NCBI GenBank assembly: GCA_950097015.1
Contig: CATNEN010000039.1
Span: 19,027,501-19,091,500 of the forward strand
Source: Macrostomum hystrix
Lineage: Eukaryota > Platyhelminthes > Macrostomidae
Length of the DNA: 64,000 bases
Reading direction: 5' to 3'
Shown here: positions 1-10,651 of the stretch, in pieces
How positions within the stretch are numbered: position 1 is the stretch's first letter
Layout of the letters: each line of letters begins with the position of its first letter
The notes under the pieces: generated by a model
The model's database searches: none
What the model saw: the letters and a program-made list of their open reading frames with translations, nothing else
Told to the model about the DNA's origin: nothing
Program-made: the position numbers and the translations under genes

Positions 1-846
1 AGCAGACCTGTCCAGCCGAGCCGCCAAGTCCGCCTGCGGGCAGGCAGACGGCCCTTCGGCCGGTGTCACCTCGCTGACCGCTCAGCAGCAGCCGCAGGCA
101 GCCGCGAAGTGGCCCGCTGTTGCCACCGCCGGCTGGTCTTGCCAGAACCGACGACGACGATAGAGTGACCAGCCGCAGCTGGTAGTCGACAACAAGCGAC
201 GAACCTTCGTCATGTCCTTGACCTTCAATGGCACCAGCAGTTAAATCGGCCGGCACTTCCAGACTCGACTCGGCGCTGACGGAGTCCTCGCCGGAGCCGC
301 CAGCCGGCCAGAACAGTCTGGCCGCGTTTGGCAGACAAAATTCCAGTTTCGTTGTCGGGCTCGATGGTTGCCATAGCAACAGACGTCGCTGATGACGCGC
401 CGGTTGCCAACTGGCTGCTAGTTGAGGATTTTTCGGCGTCAGATCGAGTCGAAGCTTCCAGCGCCGCGGCAGCCGACTGGTGGATGACTTCGTGGGCAAC
501 GGCAGACGGAGACGAATGTCGTCATCAGCATCATCGGCTTCCTTTGGCAGGTTAGCTTTTCCGACGATCGGTTCGTTTGTGTCATTGTCAGTGTCAATCC
601 AGCCGGTAATTGTTACCGTAACGCTTTGGACATTCTGCGAAACTGCTCGGAGATCATCGGTGGCGTCATCGCTTTTCGAATCTGTAGGCGTCAGGCGTAG
701 AAACCATTCGTCTGGCTCCAGCGGCGGCGGTTCTTGCACAGCCGGCGGTGAAGGAAGCGGCGGCGGCAACGGTTTCGGCTGCGGCTGCGGCTCCGGCAGA
801 GGCGGCGAAGGCTGCTGAACGGCTTTTGGAGGCTTCGGACTGCCAA
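1..846 (-). CDS. Exon 12 of the multidomain gene: Pro-rich linker and further PLAT-like sequence, cut by window edge
   Basis: The acceptor TTCACAG at 847-853 opens a frame that stays open to base 1 and joins exon 11 in phase (ACC T / TT). It starts with a proline-rich stretch (PPLPEPQPQPKPLPPPLP). A degenerate PLAT-like segment follows (VTVTITGWIDTDNDTN, then WKLRLDLTP and LEFCLPNAARLFWPAGG). A clear PLAT start lies near the edge (YQLRLVTL, CLRLLLSGQRGDTGRRAVCL). The second PLAT is secure because of the GDTG motif; the first is a guess. The exon is unusually long for this gene, so intron loss is possible. Plus-strand open frames here are shadows of the GC-rich code. Confidence 0.75.
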
Positions 847-3800
847 CTGTGAATAAAGAAGTTTGGGTATTTCTTTTTTGGCAATTCATGCCTTTATTCA
901 AGAAATTAAAAGCCCAATAGCCGAAGAGGATCGATCCTCCCCAATTCATCAACATGCATCCCCCATCCTACAATATTTATCCCCCATCCTACAAGAGTTA
1001 TCCCCAATCCTATTATACAAGAGTTATCCCCAATCCTACAAGAGTTATCCCCAATCCAATCAGAGTTATCCCCAACACTTACAGGTCAGCACCTCCGGGT
1101 AGAGTCTAACATTTATGCCTTCGCCATCGTCTATGGCGACAACCCGACCATCGGGCTCGAGGCCCAGCCACTGGCCTGTGCTGCTGCTGCGCAGGGTGAT
1201 GTAACCGTTGGCCTTGAATTTGTCGACCCGAAAGTAGCAGCTGGCATCCCCTGCACCCTGCAGTTTTTTATTTATTGTTGATTTTGATATTGATGTTGTT
1301 ATTTTTCTGAAGCTGTATGTTAAAACCAACCTCAGTGAGTAAGGATCTCAATTTAGCATAATTTTCCTAGCATAAAAAATCTAGCAACATCATGGCGATG
1401 GCGTTTGCCATTGCCTGTGGTAGTTGTGTTGCAGCGGTTGTGTTGACCACTAAATTTGCAACAGCATGGCAACAACATACGAATGGAATAGCAACAGCAT
1501 AGCAACAGCTTAACAACAGCATAGCAACAGCTTAACAACAGCATAGCAACAGCTTAACAACAGCATAGCAACAGCTTAGCAACAGCATAGCAACAACAAA
1601 ACAATGGAATAGCAACAGAACTATAGCGGCTGATTGCAACAGTGACACATGTAACAATGGCACAACAACGGCATGGCGACAGCCTAGCAACGTCAAAGCA
1701 ACCTACGAGGCAGTCACAGACTCCGTCCCGGATGCGCAGGAACTGATCTGGAAGCAGCACCGACTCAAACATCCGCAGCACGGGTCGATCATCACCGTCG
1801 GTCTCGGCTTCGCTCTCCTCAGGCAGTCGTCGAACTCGAAACAGAGCCACCCGGCCTCGTCGACCAGCGCCGTTTAGCCGGCGGCCATCTTGCTCAATGG
1901 TGAGCGCCTGCTCCCGACTGGTTGCCATGGAAACCACGGAGCCGTGGCGTAGACGGCCGCGGCAATGCGGAACCAGGGGCTGCGGCAGCTGCGACCTCCG
2001 GCCCGACGACTGACGACCGTCGGCATTCAACGATAACTGCATGGACGGCCGGTGAGCGGAGGCCACAATCACCGAGCGCGTGAGCTGCTCGTGAGGCCGA
2101 ATGCGAAACTCGCACTGGGCGCCGGCCTTGCCCTGCGAGGTGGAGAGAGGGTTGGAGAGGCATAATGAGAGTCAGGCTGGGGTGGAGGTTGACTTGGGTG
2201 AGGGTAGATATATGAAACAAAAGGCGTTGGCGAGATAAGAGAAAGGGATTAGACAGCGGGAGAAAGATAAGAGATGATAGAGATAAGAGCGTTAAGAGAG
2301 ATAAAAGAGAGATGTGAGACGTAGAAGATCAATAAGAAGAGTGATGAGAGAGAGAAGAAGAAGAAGAGAAGAAGACTATGCTCTCGAGATCCTTCACAAA
2401 CGTTAAATAGTGTCGCCACCACTGGGCCGCATTTTATTTTGGACCACCCTTCTTGTGCCACTGATAGTTTACTAGCTTCCAACTAAAAAATCATGCATTT
2501 TTTTAATCAATTTTTGTGTTTTCTAAAATTTCTACTTTTAGTAGTATCACACGTGCGATGGCGGTAGAAAGCACCATCCAAAAAAGTTCTCTTCAAATCT
2601 GGATTTGTATTTGTGCAACGAGTAGATCAAGATGATGAAATAAAAAAACTGAAATGTGGATCCCTTTCAGCAGTGCTGCTGAAAGTATTTTATTTATAGT
2701 TGCCCGTCAGTACTTCACAAAGGACATGGCAACAGTGCAGCATCAAGCGTTTTAATTGCGAATTAAAAATACAAAGAAATTCGATATTTTTTATACTCTA
2801 CTATTAGTAGAAAATGTAAACAAAATCGAAAACCAGTTTAAAATGTTCACGTGTTACCTGAACTTGTCTTTCAGAAATAAGGAACTGAAGTAGTTAAAAG
2901 TTCGCATTTTGTATATCCCTGTTTTGAGGAAATAAATCTGCAAGAGCATAGATGTTACTCACGTGACCCACAATGAGACCGCTAGGGCTGAGTCCCAGGT
3001 AGCATTTGGTTGCGCCAAGGCAGCGGAACATGCAAATTCCATCGGGCTTTGTTAGAACAGTGAAGAACGCTGCAATTTTTCATTCGAAGTAATTTGGATT
3101 GCTTTAAGTGCTCAATCAGATGACGCTATGCTTCTGTTAGGCGGTTGCTAAGTGGTTATTCATGAGTCGTTGCTACATAGTTGCTACGGTGAATATTTGA
3201 TATGTAGCAGCCCCTTATCATTGCTATGTGCTTGCTAGGCCGTTTTTATTTGGTTGCTAGGTCGCTGTTATGTGGTTGCTAGATCATTTTATGTGGTTGC
3301 TAGGTCATTTTATGTGGTTGCTAGGTCTTTTTATGTGGTTGCTAGGTCATTTTATGTGGTTGCTAGGTCTTTTTATGTGGTTGCTAGGTCGTTATGTGGT
3401 TGCTAGGTCGTTGCTATGCGGTTGCTAGGCAGTATTTGAAGTAAAGCTCACACATTGGATCGCTCTCTGCTTCCAGATCTCCATCGCCGCCAGACGGCTT
3501 GGCTGCGTCCACGCTGGTGTCCGCGTTGAGCCTCAACGGGCGTCCAGTTGACGGACAGTAGAGCTGCAGGATGCAGTTGTTCTCAAACATCCAGGCCAGG
3601 CCCTGCCAGGCTGTCCGCTCAAGCTGCTGCAACGCCGGGTCGATGGCTGCGACGCCGGCAGCGGGGGCTGAAGATTGTCGCAGTGGTCGCAGGTCGCGAA
3701 CAATTCTGCCATCATCTTCGCCGGAGTCCAACCACCTTGAGACATAGTTGAAAAACGATAGTCGATCTACGAGTACTTAACTAAATGCTTAGTCTCAAAG

Positions 3801-6800
3801 TTTTTTATGCCAGCCGCTCACCTGTAGCATGGAAACTCGGTCGAGTCGTCAGGTTTTGACTCCAGGCTCACGATTACTTTGTCCAGGTGCCAACCGAATC
3901 CCGGACCAGCAGCGTCGTGACTCACAATGAGCTTGTTCAGGCGGCCCAGGTGAACCGCTTCCAGGCTGAACTTGTCCGACTGGTGAGTCAGTTGGGATTT
4001 GAGTCAGTTGGGATTTGAGTCAGTTAGGATTTTATTCAGTTGGGGCTAGGATTTAGGTCAATTTAGCTTTGAGATTTGAGTCTGGTTGGAATATGGAAAA
4101 AAGCAGCTAGCAACACACCTGTCCCTTCCTAAAAGGCGCGATCGCCAGATGCTCTGTACTCAGCAACAGCTCCCTGGGTCCCGTGTCGCCATGATCACCG
4201 TGAAGAGTTACCGAGACAGCAGCGGAGGTGCCGGCGTTGTATAGATCACCTGTGTACACGTCCAGCAGGTACCGCTCCACTGCATGTTAGATTGCGTTGG
4301 TGTGACCATTGCTCATTGGATAAAACAGGCGGACAATAATGTGCTGAATAGAACTGAGATAGGGAATACAATACAATAATACGCTTGTATCCAAATACTT
4401 TATTACATTTGCCTCAATTACGCCATATGTACAGCCGACAGCACAGCCGCAACTGTTGCGCGGCGCATCTGAAGGCCGCGTACGGCTGTTCAGTCCATGG
4501 ACTGGGGAGACGCCACACCCACCCTCAATTACTCCAGCTGATGCTGGCACCCATTTAACAGCTGGGTTAACTGAAGCAATGCAGAGTTAAGTAAGTGTCT
4601 TGCAAAATGGAAATATATTGTTCCATTGGAGACGCGAATCGAACCCATGACCTTCCAGTCGTAAGTCCGTCGCTCTAACCACTTGACTACAAACCCTATA
4701 AATAGAATAGAATAGAATAGAATAGAATAGAATAGAATAGAACAGAACAGAATAGAATAGAATAGAATAGAATAGAATAGAATAGAATAGAATAGAATAG
4801 AATAAAACGGAATAGAATAGAATAGAATAGAATAGAATAGAACAGAATAGAATAGAATAGAATAGAATAGAACAGAATAGAATAGAATAGAATAGAATAG
4901 AACAGAAAAGAATAGAATAGAATAGAATAGAATAGAATAGAATAGAATAGAATAGAATAGAACAGAATAGAATAGAATAGAATAGAATAGAATAGAATAG
5001 AATAGAATAGAATAGAATAAAACAGAATAGAATAGAATAGAATAGAATAGAATAGAATAGAACAGAATAGAATAGAATAGAATAGAATAGAACAGAAAAG
5101 AATAGAATAGAATAGAATAGAATAGAATAGAATAGAATAGAATAGAACAGAACAGAATAGAATAGAATAGAATAGAATAGAATAGAATAGAATAGAATAG
5201 AATAAAACAGAATAGAATAGAATAGAATAGAATAGAACAGAACAGAATAGAATAGAATAGAATAGAATAGAATAGAATAGAATAGAATAGAATAGAACAG
5301 AACAGAATAGAATAGAATAGAATAGAATAGAATAGAATAGAATAGAATAGAATAGAATAGAATAGAATAGAATAGAATAGAATAGAATAGAATAGAATAG
5401 AATAGAATAGAACAGAATAGAATAGAATAGAACAGAGCAGAATAGAATAGAATAGAATAGAATAGAATAGAATAGAATAGAATAGAATAGAATATAATAG
5501 AATAGAATAGAATAGAATAGAACAGAACAGAATAGAACAGAATAGAATAGAATAAAATAGAATAGAATAGAATAGAATAGAATAGAATAGAATAAAATAG
5601 AATAGAATAGAATAAAATAGAACAGAATAGAATAGAATAGAATAGAATAGAATAGAATAGAATAGAATAGAATAGAATAGAATAGAATAGAATAGAATAG
5701 AATAGAATAGAATAGACCAGAATAGAATAGAATAGAATAGAATAGAATAGAATAGAACAGAATAGAATAGAATAGAACAGAACAGAATAGAATAGAATAG
5801 AATAGAATAGAACAGAATAGAATAGAATAGAATAGAATATAATAGAATAGAATAGAATAGAATAGAACAGAATAGAATAGAATAGAATAGAACAGAACAG
5901 AATAGAATAGAATAGAATAGAACAGAATAGAATAGAATAGAATAGAATAGAACAGAATAGAATAGAATAGAATAGAATAGAATAGAATAGAATAGAATAG
6001 AACAGAATAGAATAGAATAGAATAGAATAGAACAGAACAGAATAGAATAGAATAGAATAGAATAGAATAGAACAGAACAGAATAGAATAGAATAGAATAG
6101 AATAGAATAGAATAGAATAGAATAGAATAGAACATAATAGAATAGAATAGAATAGAACAGAACAGAACAGAATAGAATAGAATAGAATAGAATAGAACAG
6201 AACAGAATAGAATAGAATAGAATAGAATAGAACAGAACAGAATAGAATAGAATAGAATAGAATAGAATAGAACAGAACAGAATAGAATAGAATAGAATAG
6301 AATAGAATAGAATAGAATAGAACAGAACAGAATAGAATAGTATAGAATAGAATAGAATAGAATACGATAGACTAAATCTGAATATAATCAAATAAAAAGT
6401 AACACATCTGAACGCATATTTTAAATCCGAGTTAATTGAAATTTCGTCACAAAAAGTCATTCGCACGCAATCTCATGAAATTCTCGAAACAATTTCACGA
6501 CAGGCATGACAAAAATTGATAAACAAAGAGGTGGACACGACTGTTCATGCATTTGGGATCAAACGATTTTCGTCCTAGAGGTAGCAAAAGATCAGTACAG
6601 CCACAGTATGCTCTCGCATTGGCCTTTCTAACGAGCAGCGCCCGAATCACTATGCAGCCCACGCCCTCAACTCAGCTAGGGATGCGAGGTATCACGCCTT
6701 GACTAATACCCACCCTTCCTAGCCTGTACCTTGCAAATCCTTTCTTTAATGCAGAATTTCGAGAACCGCTTGAGAGAAAGAGAGGAGATGAGGACAGGAA

Positions 6801-9800
6801 TTAGCATCGAATGACTAGTCGCCTAGCAACAAAAATAGGACCCGCAGATTTGACTAGCGCCATGAGAAACCACACCTGCTCAACTGCTGCTCAGAGTCAG
6901 TTTAACTGCCGTCTATGGTTAGATGGTAAATTAGAAATTGTCTACGTTGAAAATGCTAAAAAATTGACAAAGGAACAAAATCAAATTTCTATACTGACTG
7001 CGTAGCTAAATTAATTTGAAGGCTTGAAAAATAATTCTATCGTGAAAACGCAATTCTGAAATCTGATTGCAAGAATATCACACCCTACGGTTGCATAGCT
7101 GATGATATCCTCACTGACTCATTCGGGTAATTTATGACATCTTCACTGACTCATTCACTGACTTCACTGACTGATGACATCCTCACTCTCGCCCTGAATT
7201 ATTCGCATGTCCCATCTTACTACTCACCGGTCAGTAGTGGCTTCCCATCGCGTCCATTGGCTGGCAGCTCTTTGCTCATTCGCCCCATCCCCAGTGAACA
7301 ATCAAAGTCAAACAGCAGTTTTTCGCCTGTGTCAGCGTCTGTCATCGCCAGCTGGCCGACGCGAGTGTCAGCTATGGCAGCCGTTGAAGTTCTCGGTCGA
7401 GCATCCAGGTTGAGCCGTACTTTAAGAATCTCGCCAATTATGCCGGTATTTACCTGAAGAAGGTGAAAACATTACGCATTTTCTGACTCTTCATTTACAT
7501 CGATGACTCATCAATGACTTCTTGATCGATTCTAAAATGTACATGTGTGACTCATCAAGGCCATATCAATCGATCTTAAATGTACATCTGTGGCTCATCA
7601 ATAACTTATCGATCCATTCTAAATGTACATCGATGACTCATCAATGACCTATCGATCGATTCTGAATGTACATCTATGGCAAATTACTAATGTACATTTG
7701 CAGCTCAGACATCAGAAGTGAGCATTTTAAGGAACGCGTCTTACCTCGAATTCAGAATGTGTCCCTTCTGTCCGAACCAGTGGCACAGGCCCGGAGCAGC
7801 CCTGGCGGCCATAGACAGTTAGGAAGAGTCGACTGCCACTTGGATTTACAGCTGAACCAGCGCCAGCGTCAGTTGTGAGATTTACTCGCCAGCATCCGCC
7901 TGTTGTTTATTTAAATATATTCTTTAGACATTCGTTATTAAGGTGTGCTATCTCTAAATATCCTGCTAAATTTATTTGATCCCGTTCTGGCTCCAGATTA
8001 GAAAAGTAGTTACTTGCTGCGGCCCCAGCTGCGATTCTAGCTACTGCTCCTGCTGCGATTCTAGCTACTGCTCCTGCTGCGATTCTAGCTACAGCTGTTG
8101 CTGCGATTCTAGCTACAGCTGCTGCTGCGATTCTAGCTACAGCTGTTGCTGCGATTCTAGCTACAGCTGCTGCTGCGATTCTAGCTACAGCTGTTGCTGC
8201 GATTCTAGCTACAGCTGTTGCTGCGATTCTAGCTACAGCTCCTGCTGCGATTCTAGCTACTGCTCCTGCTGCGATTCTAGCTACTGCTCCTGCTGCGATT
8301 CTAGCTACAGCTCCTGCTGCGATTCTAGCTACAGCCAGAACTCTCACGTGACTTGGCTGGCCGGGCCTTAGCTTTTCCAGCGACTCCGTTGGTGACAGCT
8401 ACGCCGCTCCAGGCGGATCGAGGCTGGAATTTCTCCGGTCCAGCGGCCACAAAACTGTCCGGCCCATTGTAGACTGCGGACAGGGACTCGACCTGCGGAA
8501 TGTTATTGGTGTTCTCAGATTTTCAGATGCCCCAATCGCGCCAGATGTGCAACCGACAGTACAGCCGCAGCTATTACAAAGAACATCTGAAGGCTGCGTA
8601 TGGCTGTTCAGTCCATGGACTGGCTGGACGCCACACCCACCCTAAATTAATCAAGCTGATGCTGGCACCCATTTAACAGCTGAGTGAACTGAAACAATGC
8701 ACAGTTAAATGTCTTGCTTAAGGACACAAACTGCTCCATTGGAGTCGGGAATCGAACCCGAAAACTTCAAGTCCGACGCTCTAAACACTGGGCTACAGAC
8801 ATAGATACTTGAAACACTAGGATAGAGATGAGACTGGGGAGAGATGAGACAGAGGAGAGATGAGACAGGAGAGAGATGAGACAGGGGAGAGATGAGACAG
8901 GGGAGAGATGAGACTGGGGAGAGATGAGACAGGAGAGAGATGAGATAGGGGAGAGATGAGACAGGAGAGAGATGAGACAGGAGAGATGAGACAGGAGAGA
9001 GATGAGACAGGGAGAGATGAGACAGGGGAGAGATGAGACAGGGGAGAGATGAGACAGGAGAGAGATGAGACAGGAGAGAGATGAGACAGGAGAGAGATGA
9101 GACAGGGGAGAGATGAGACAGGAGAGAGATGAGACAGGGGAGAGATGAGACAGGAGAGAGATGAGACAGGGGAGAGATGAGATTGGGGAGAGATGAGACA
9201 GGAGAGAGATGAGACAGGAGAGAGATGAGACAGGAGAGAGATGAGACAGGGGAGAGATGAGACAGGGGAGAGATGAGACAGGAGAGAGATGAGACAGGGG
9301 AGAGATGAGACTGGGGAGAGATGAGACAGGAGAGAGATGAGATAGGGGAGAGATGAGACAGGAGAGAGATGAGACAGGAGAGATGAGACAGGAGAGAGAT
9401 GAGACAGGAGAGAGATGAGACAGGGGAGAGATGAGACAGGAGAGAGATGAGACAGGAGAGAGATGAGACAGGAGAGAGATGAGACAGGGGAGAGATGAGA
9501 CAGGGGAGAGATGAGACAGGAGAGAGATGAGACAGGAGAGAGATGAGACAGGAGAGAGATGAGACAGGAGAGAGATGAGACAGGAGAGAGATGAGACAGG
9601 AGAGAGATGAGACAGGGGAGAGATGAGAGAGGGGAGAGATGAGACAGGGGAGAGATGAGACAGGGGAGAGATAAGTCGAGGAAAGATGAGACAATGGGAT
9701 AGTATATGGCCAACTAAGCTGACTAAGCGCCATTGCTAGAGCACACCAACCGGTTTTCCGTCGGCTGTATACAGCTTGCAGACCGACATTCGAAAGATTC

Positions 9801-10638
9801 CCGACAGATCGTCTAGGAGCTGTTCAAAGCTTCGAAGTGTACGTCGATTCAACAGCAGAATGTGCCGCTGCTGCTGCTGCTGCTGTCTGCTTTCGTTGCG
9901 ACAAACATAGACTCGCTTGCAGTCGGGAGGCACCCCGGCGGATGGGGCGTCGGCCGAAGTTCGAATCTGGCGCCTGGGCACTCGGGGCGTCGTCGATTCG
10001 GCGGCGGCCTCGGAGCCGGGGTGGCTGTTGCTGGCTGCGGCACGGCGGGGCAGCGGCGGCAGTCGGGCCCGTCCAATATTCTGTCGCCGTCGGACACCGC
10101 GGCTCTGAATTAAAAAATGGCTGTTGGCTGTTGTAGAAGTGTCTGTTGAGAAGGGCGCATGATATGATGACCGATTTCAAACCTGAAGTGCCAAGGGCGG
10201 CGGGGGCTTCGGTGGCGGCAGCGCCTGTGGAGATGCGCTTCTCAATGTGTCATCGGCGCCGCCATCCTCATGATCATCGCCATCATCAGCTTCCAAGGGA
10301 ACGCCGGCCCTACGCTGGCTGGTTGAGCAGACGTAGTGACCACCGGCTGCCAGATCCTCCAGCGAAGCCACCCTGTGGCGACCGCGCGGCGTGAACACGG
10401 CCCGAACACCGTAGGCCAGCTGTGGCATGCGCAGTGTGAGGTCAGTGAGCAGGGCATCGAGTCCACGGTAGCGATTCGGATGGATCGGCACCCTGAGCGG
10501 CTGCGCGGTGGGCGATGCACCGTCGCGATGAAAGAACACTGTACGGGCCTGGCGCGGCCGATTCTGCTGGTTACTGGGGCCCAGGTCGCCGTCGAGCAGG
10601 GAATTACGGTCCGTGTTTGGCGGCAAAGAGTTGGACAT
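1..10638 (-). CDS. Doublecortin-PLAT-trefoil multidomain protein (5' part, 12 exons, truncated by window edge)
   Basis: Minus-strand gene read from the ATG at 10638 down to base 1, where it leaves the window. Exons by GT-AG signals and phase: 10638-10183, 10104-9751, 8492-8348, 7899-7745, 7453-7228, 4279-4119, 3979-3822, 3735-3452, 3069-2963, 2132-1703, 1250-1083 (or starting 1257) and 846-1. All junction phases match, giving at least 1163 residues. Domain order: two doublecortin (DCX) domains, a PLAT domain, a second PLAT, a beta-trefoil/fascin-like region, a proline-rich linker and another PLAT. DCX domains bind tubulin; PLAT domains bind lipid or protein partners. The combination suggests a microtubule or ciliary scaffold of the RP1/oxygen-regulated-protein type, which is inference. 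A possible acceptor (CTTTCTAG) lies 12 nt before the ATG. The gene structure is well supported; the family name is tentative. Confidence 0.85.
950..1082 (+). repeat. Short tandem array in intron 11
   Basis: Imperfect repeats built around ACAAGAGTTATCCCCAATCC, about six copies, ending next to the exon 11 donor (1081-1082). It lies in intron 11 of the DCX-PLAT gene (847-1082). Confidence 0.8.
1083..3735 (-). CDS. Exons 8-11 of the multidomain gene: beta-trefoil/fascin-like region
   Basis: After the second PLAT, exon 8 reads WMFENNCILQLYCPSTGRPL. Exon 9 (2963-3069) gives FFTVLTKPDG and KCYLGLSPSGLIVG. Exon 10 (1703-2132) gives AQCEFRIRPHEQ and VIVASAHRPSMQLSLNADG. Exon 11 (1083-1250) gives ANGYITLRSSSTGQWLGLEP. 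The repeating pattern of hydrophobic strand, x-L-x-S/N-x-x-G-x-(Y/W)-L-G-L, then D/S-x-x-G is what fascin-like and other beta-trefoil repeats look like; I infer the fold from pattern only. The exon 10/11 junction is ambiguous: donor at 1703 with acceptor at 1251, or donor three bases earlier (exon ending 1706) with acceptor before 1257. Both keep frame. Confidence 0.72.
1258..1702. repeat. Intron 10 with AACAGCATAGCAACAGCTT-type array
   Basis: From about 1440 to 1625 the DNA is a degenerate array of AGCAACAGC-containing units of 15-19 bp. The rest of the intron is unique AT-rich sequence. Leucine- and cysteine-rich frames on the minus strand come from the repeat and are not genes. Confidence 0.75.
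2133..2962. other. Intron 9, no gene seen
   Basis: 2190-2380 is purine-rich (AGAGA/GAAGAAG runs). The remainder is AT-rich unique DNA. I see no exon-like sequence on either strand. Confidence 0.6.
3225..3430 (+). repeat. 22-bp minisatellite in intron 8
   Basis: About nine copies of a unit containing TTATGTGGTTGCTAGGTC, followed by TTT, CATT or nothing. The array ends about 20 bp from the exon 8 donor, so it almost touches coding sequence. Confidence 0.88.
3452..7899 (-). CDS. Exons 4-8 of the multidomain gene: two PLAT/LH2 domains
   Basis: The first PLAT is split over exons 4 (7745-7899; CWRVNLTTDAGAGSA, LFLTVYGRQG) and 5 (7228-7453; GEILKVRLNLDA, VGQLAMTDADTGEKLLFDFD). The second spans exons 6 (4119-4279; YLLDVYTGDLYNAGTSA, VTLHGDHGDTG), 7 (3822-3979; KLIVSHDAAGPGFGWHLDKV, then FPCYR) and the start of 8 (3452-3735; WLDSGEDDGRIVRDL). 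These match the family's beta-sandwich signature, including the W-x-L-x-x-V strand and the FPCxRW ending. Exon 8 then runs into the trefoil-like region. Each junction keeps frame (phases 0, 1, 0, 2, 1). Intron 5 is about 2.9 kb and is filled by a SINE and a pentanucleotide array. Confidence 0.87.
4420..4694 (-). mobile_element. tRNA-derived SINE (family 1), intron 5
   Basis: Read on the minus strand from 4694: a tRNA-like head with A box (TAGTCAAGTGGTTAGAGC) and B box (GGGTTCGATTC). A shared body follows with CAGCTGTTAAATGGGTGCC, GTGGCGTCTCCCCAGTCCA and CGTACGCGGCC. Related copies lie at 8542-8812, 24793-25062 and 57408-57600. The head directly abuts the (AATAG)n array starting at 4696. Confidence 0.85.
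4696..6365 (+). repeat. Pentanucleotide (AATAG)n array, about 1.67 kb
   Basis: About 334 copies of AATAG with scattered AACAG, AAAAG and AATAT variants. I see no insertions or deletions: the 5-bp register holds to the end. It lies in intron 5 of the DCX-PLAT gene. Long open frames on the minus strand (LFYSI repeats) follow from the five-base period and are not proteins. Confidence 0.98.
6366..7227. other. Remainder of intron 5
   Basis: Mixed-composition unique sequence. I see no exon, SINE or array. Short degenerate CTGACTCATTCACTGA repeats occur at 7100-7190. Confidence 0.55.
7505..7690 (+). repeat. About 45-bp degenerate tandem repeat in intron 4
   Basis: Four diverged copies of a unit with ACTCATCAATGAC, TCGATCGATTCT and AATGTACATCTATGG. 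They are confined to intron 4 (7454-7744). Confidence 0.8.
8030..8337 (+). repeat. 21-bp minisatellite in intron 3
   Basis: About 14-15 copies of a unit containing GCTGCTGCGATTCTAGCTAC, with a few C/T and A/T substitutions. The exon 3 donor at 8346-8347 lies just outside it. Because 21 is a multiple of three, both strands show open frames (ARIAAGAV; CCDSSYS) that are repeat artefacts. Confidence 0.92.
8348..10638 (-). CDS. Exons 1-3 of the multidomain gene: tandem doublecortin domains
   Basis: Exon 1 (10183-10638) starts MSNSLPPNTD and holds the first DCX domain: RTVFFHRDG at its start, a YRGLDALLTDLT helix, then VRAVFTPRG and VASLEDLAAGGHYV. Exon 2 (9751-10104) has a low-complexity lead, a CAG-encoded glutamine run at about 9862-9886 and the start of the second DCX domain (LRSFEQLLDDLS, CKLYTADGKP). 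Exon 3 (8348-8492) completes it with VESLSAVYNG and FVAAGPEKF, a typical DCX ending. The join between exons 2 and 3 restores the family's DGKPVxSL pattern. Intron 1 is 78 bp. Intron 2 (8493-9750) holds a SINE and a 15-bp array. The donor after exon 1 (GTTTGA) is weak, so that junction is the least certain. Confidence 0.85.
8542..8812 (-). mobile_element. tRNA-derived SINE (family 1), intron 2
   Basis: Minus-strand head with a weakened A box (GTAGCCCAGTGTTTAGAGC) and B box (GGGTTCGATTCCCGAC), then the same body as the copy at 4420-4694. Its head ends where the 15-bp array starts at about 8820. Confidence 0.85.
8820..9682 (+). repeat. 15-bp minisatellite (GAGATGAGACAGGGA type) in intron 2
   Basis: About 57 copies of AGAGATGAGACAGGG/A with a few unit-length changes. 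The reverse complement, GTCTCATCTCTCCCC, is the same family as the arrays at 28.7 and 35.2 kb. Minus-strand frames (SPVSSLSCLISLLSH) are artefacts of the 15-bp period. Confidence 0.97.
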
Positions 10639-10651
10639 AGCAATAGGAAGA

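Noticed and set aside
4529..6466. Long minus-strand open frames (LFYSI repeats) of hundreds of residues
   Set aside because: They follow from the 5-bp (AATAG)n period, which stays open in several frames. They lie inside an intron and have no start or splice context.
7907..8371. Cys/Ser-rich and Ala/Arg-rich repeat proteins on both strands
   Set aside because: A 21-bp minisatellite within intron 3 of a well-supported gene explains both.
8705..9733. Leucine/serine-rich open frames over the 15-bp arrays here and at 28.6-29.8 and 35.1-35.9 kb
   Set aside because: Unit length is a multiple of three, so frames stay open by default. The same repeat is open in several frames at once.
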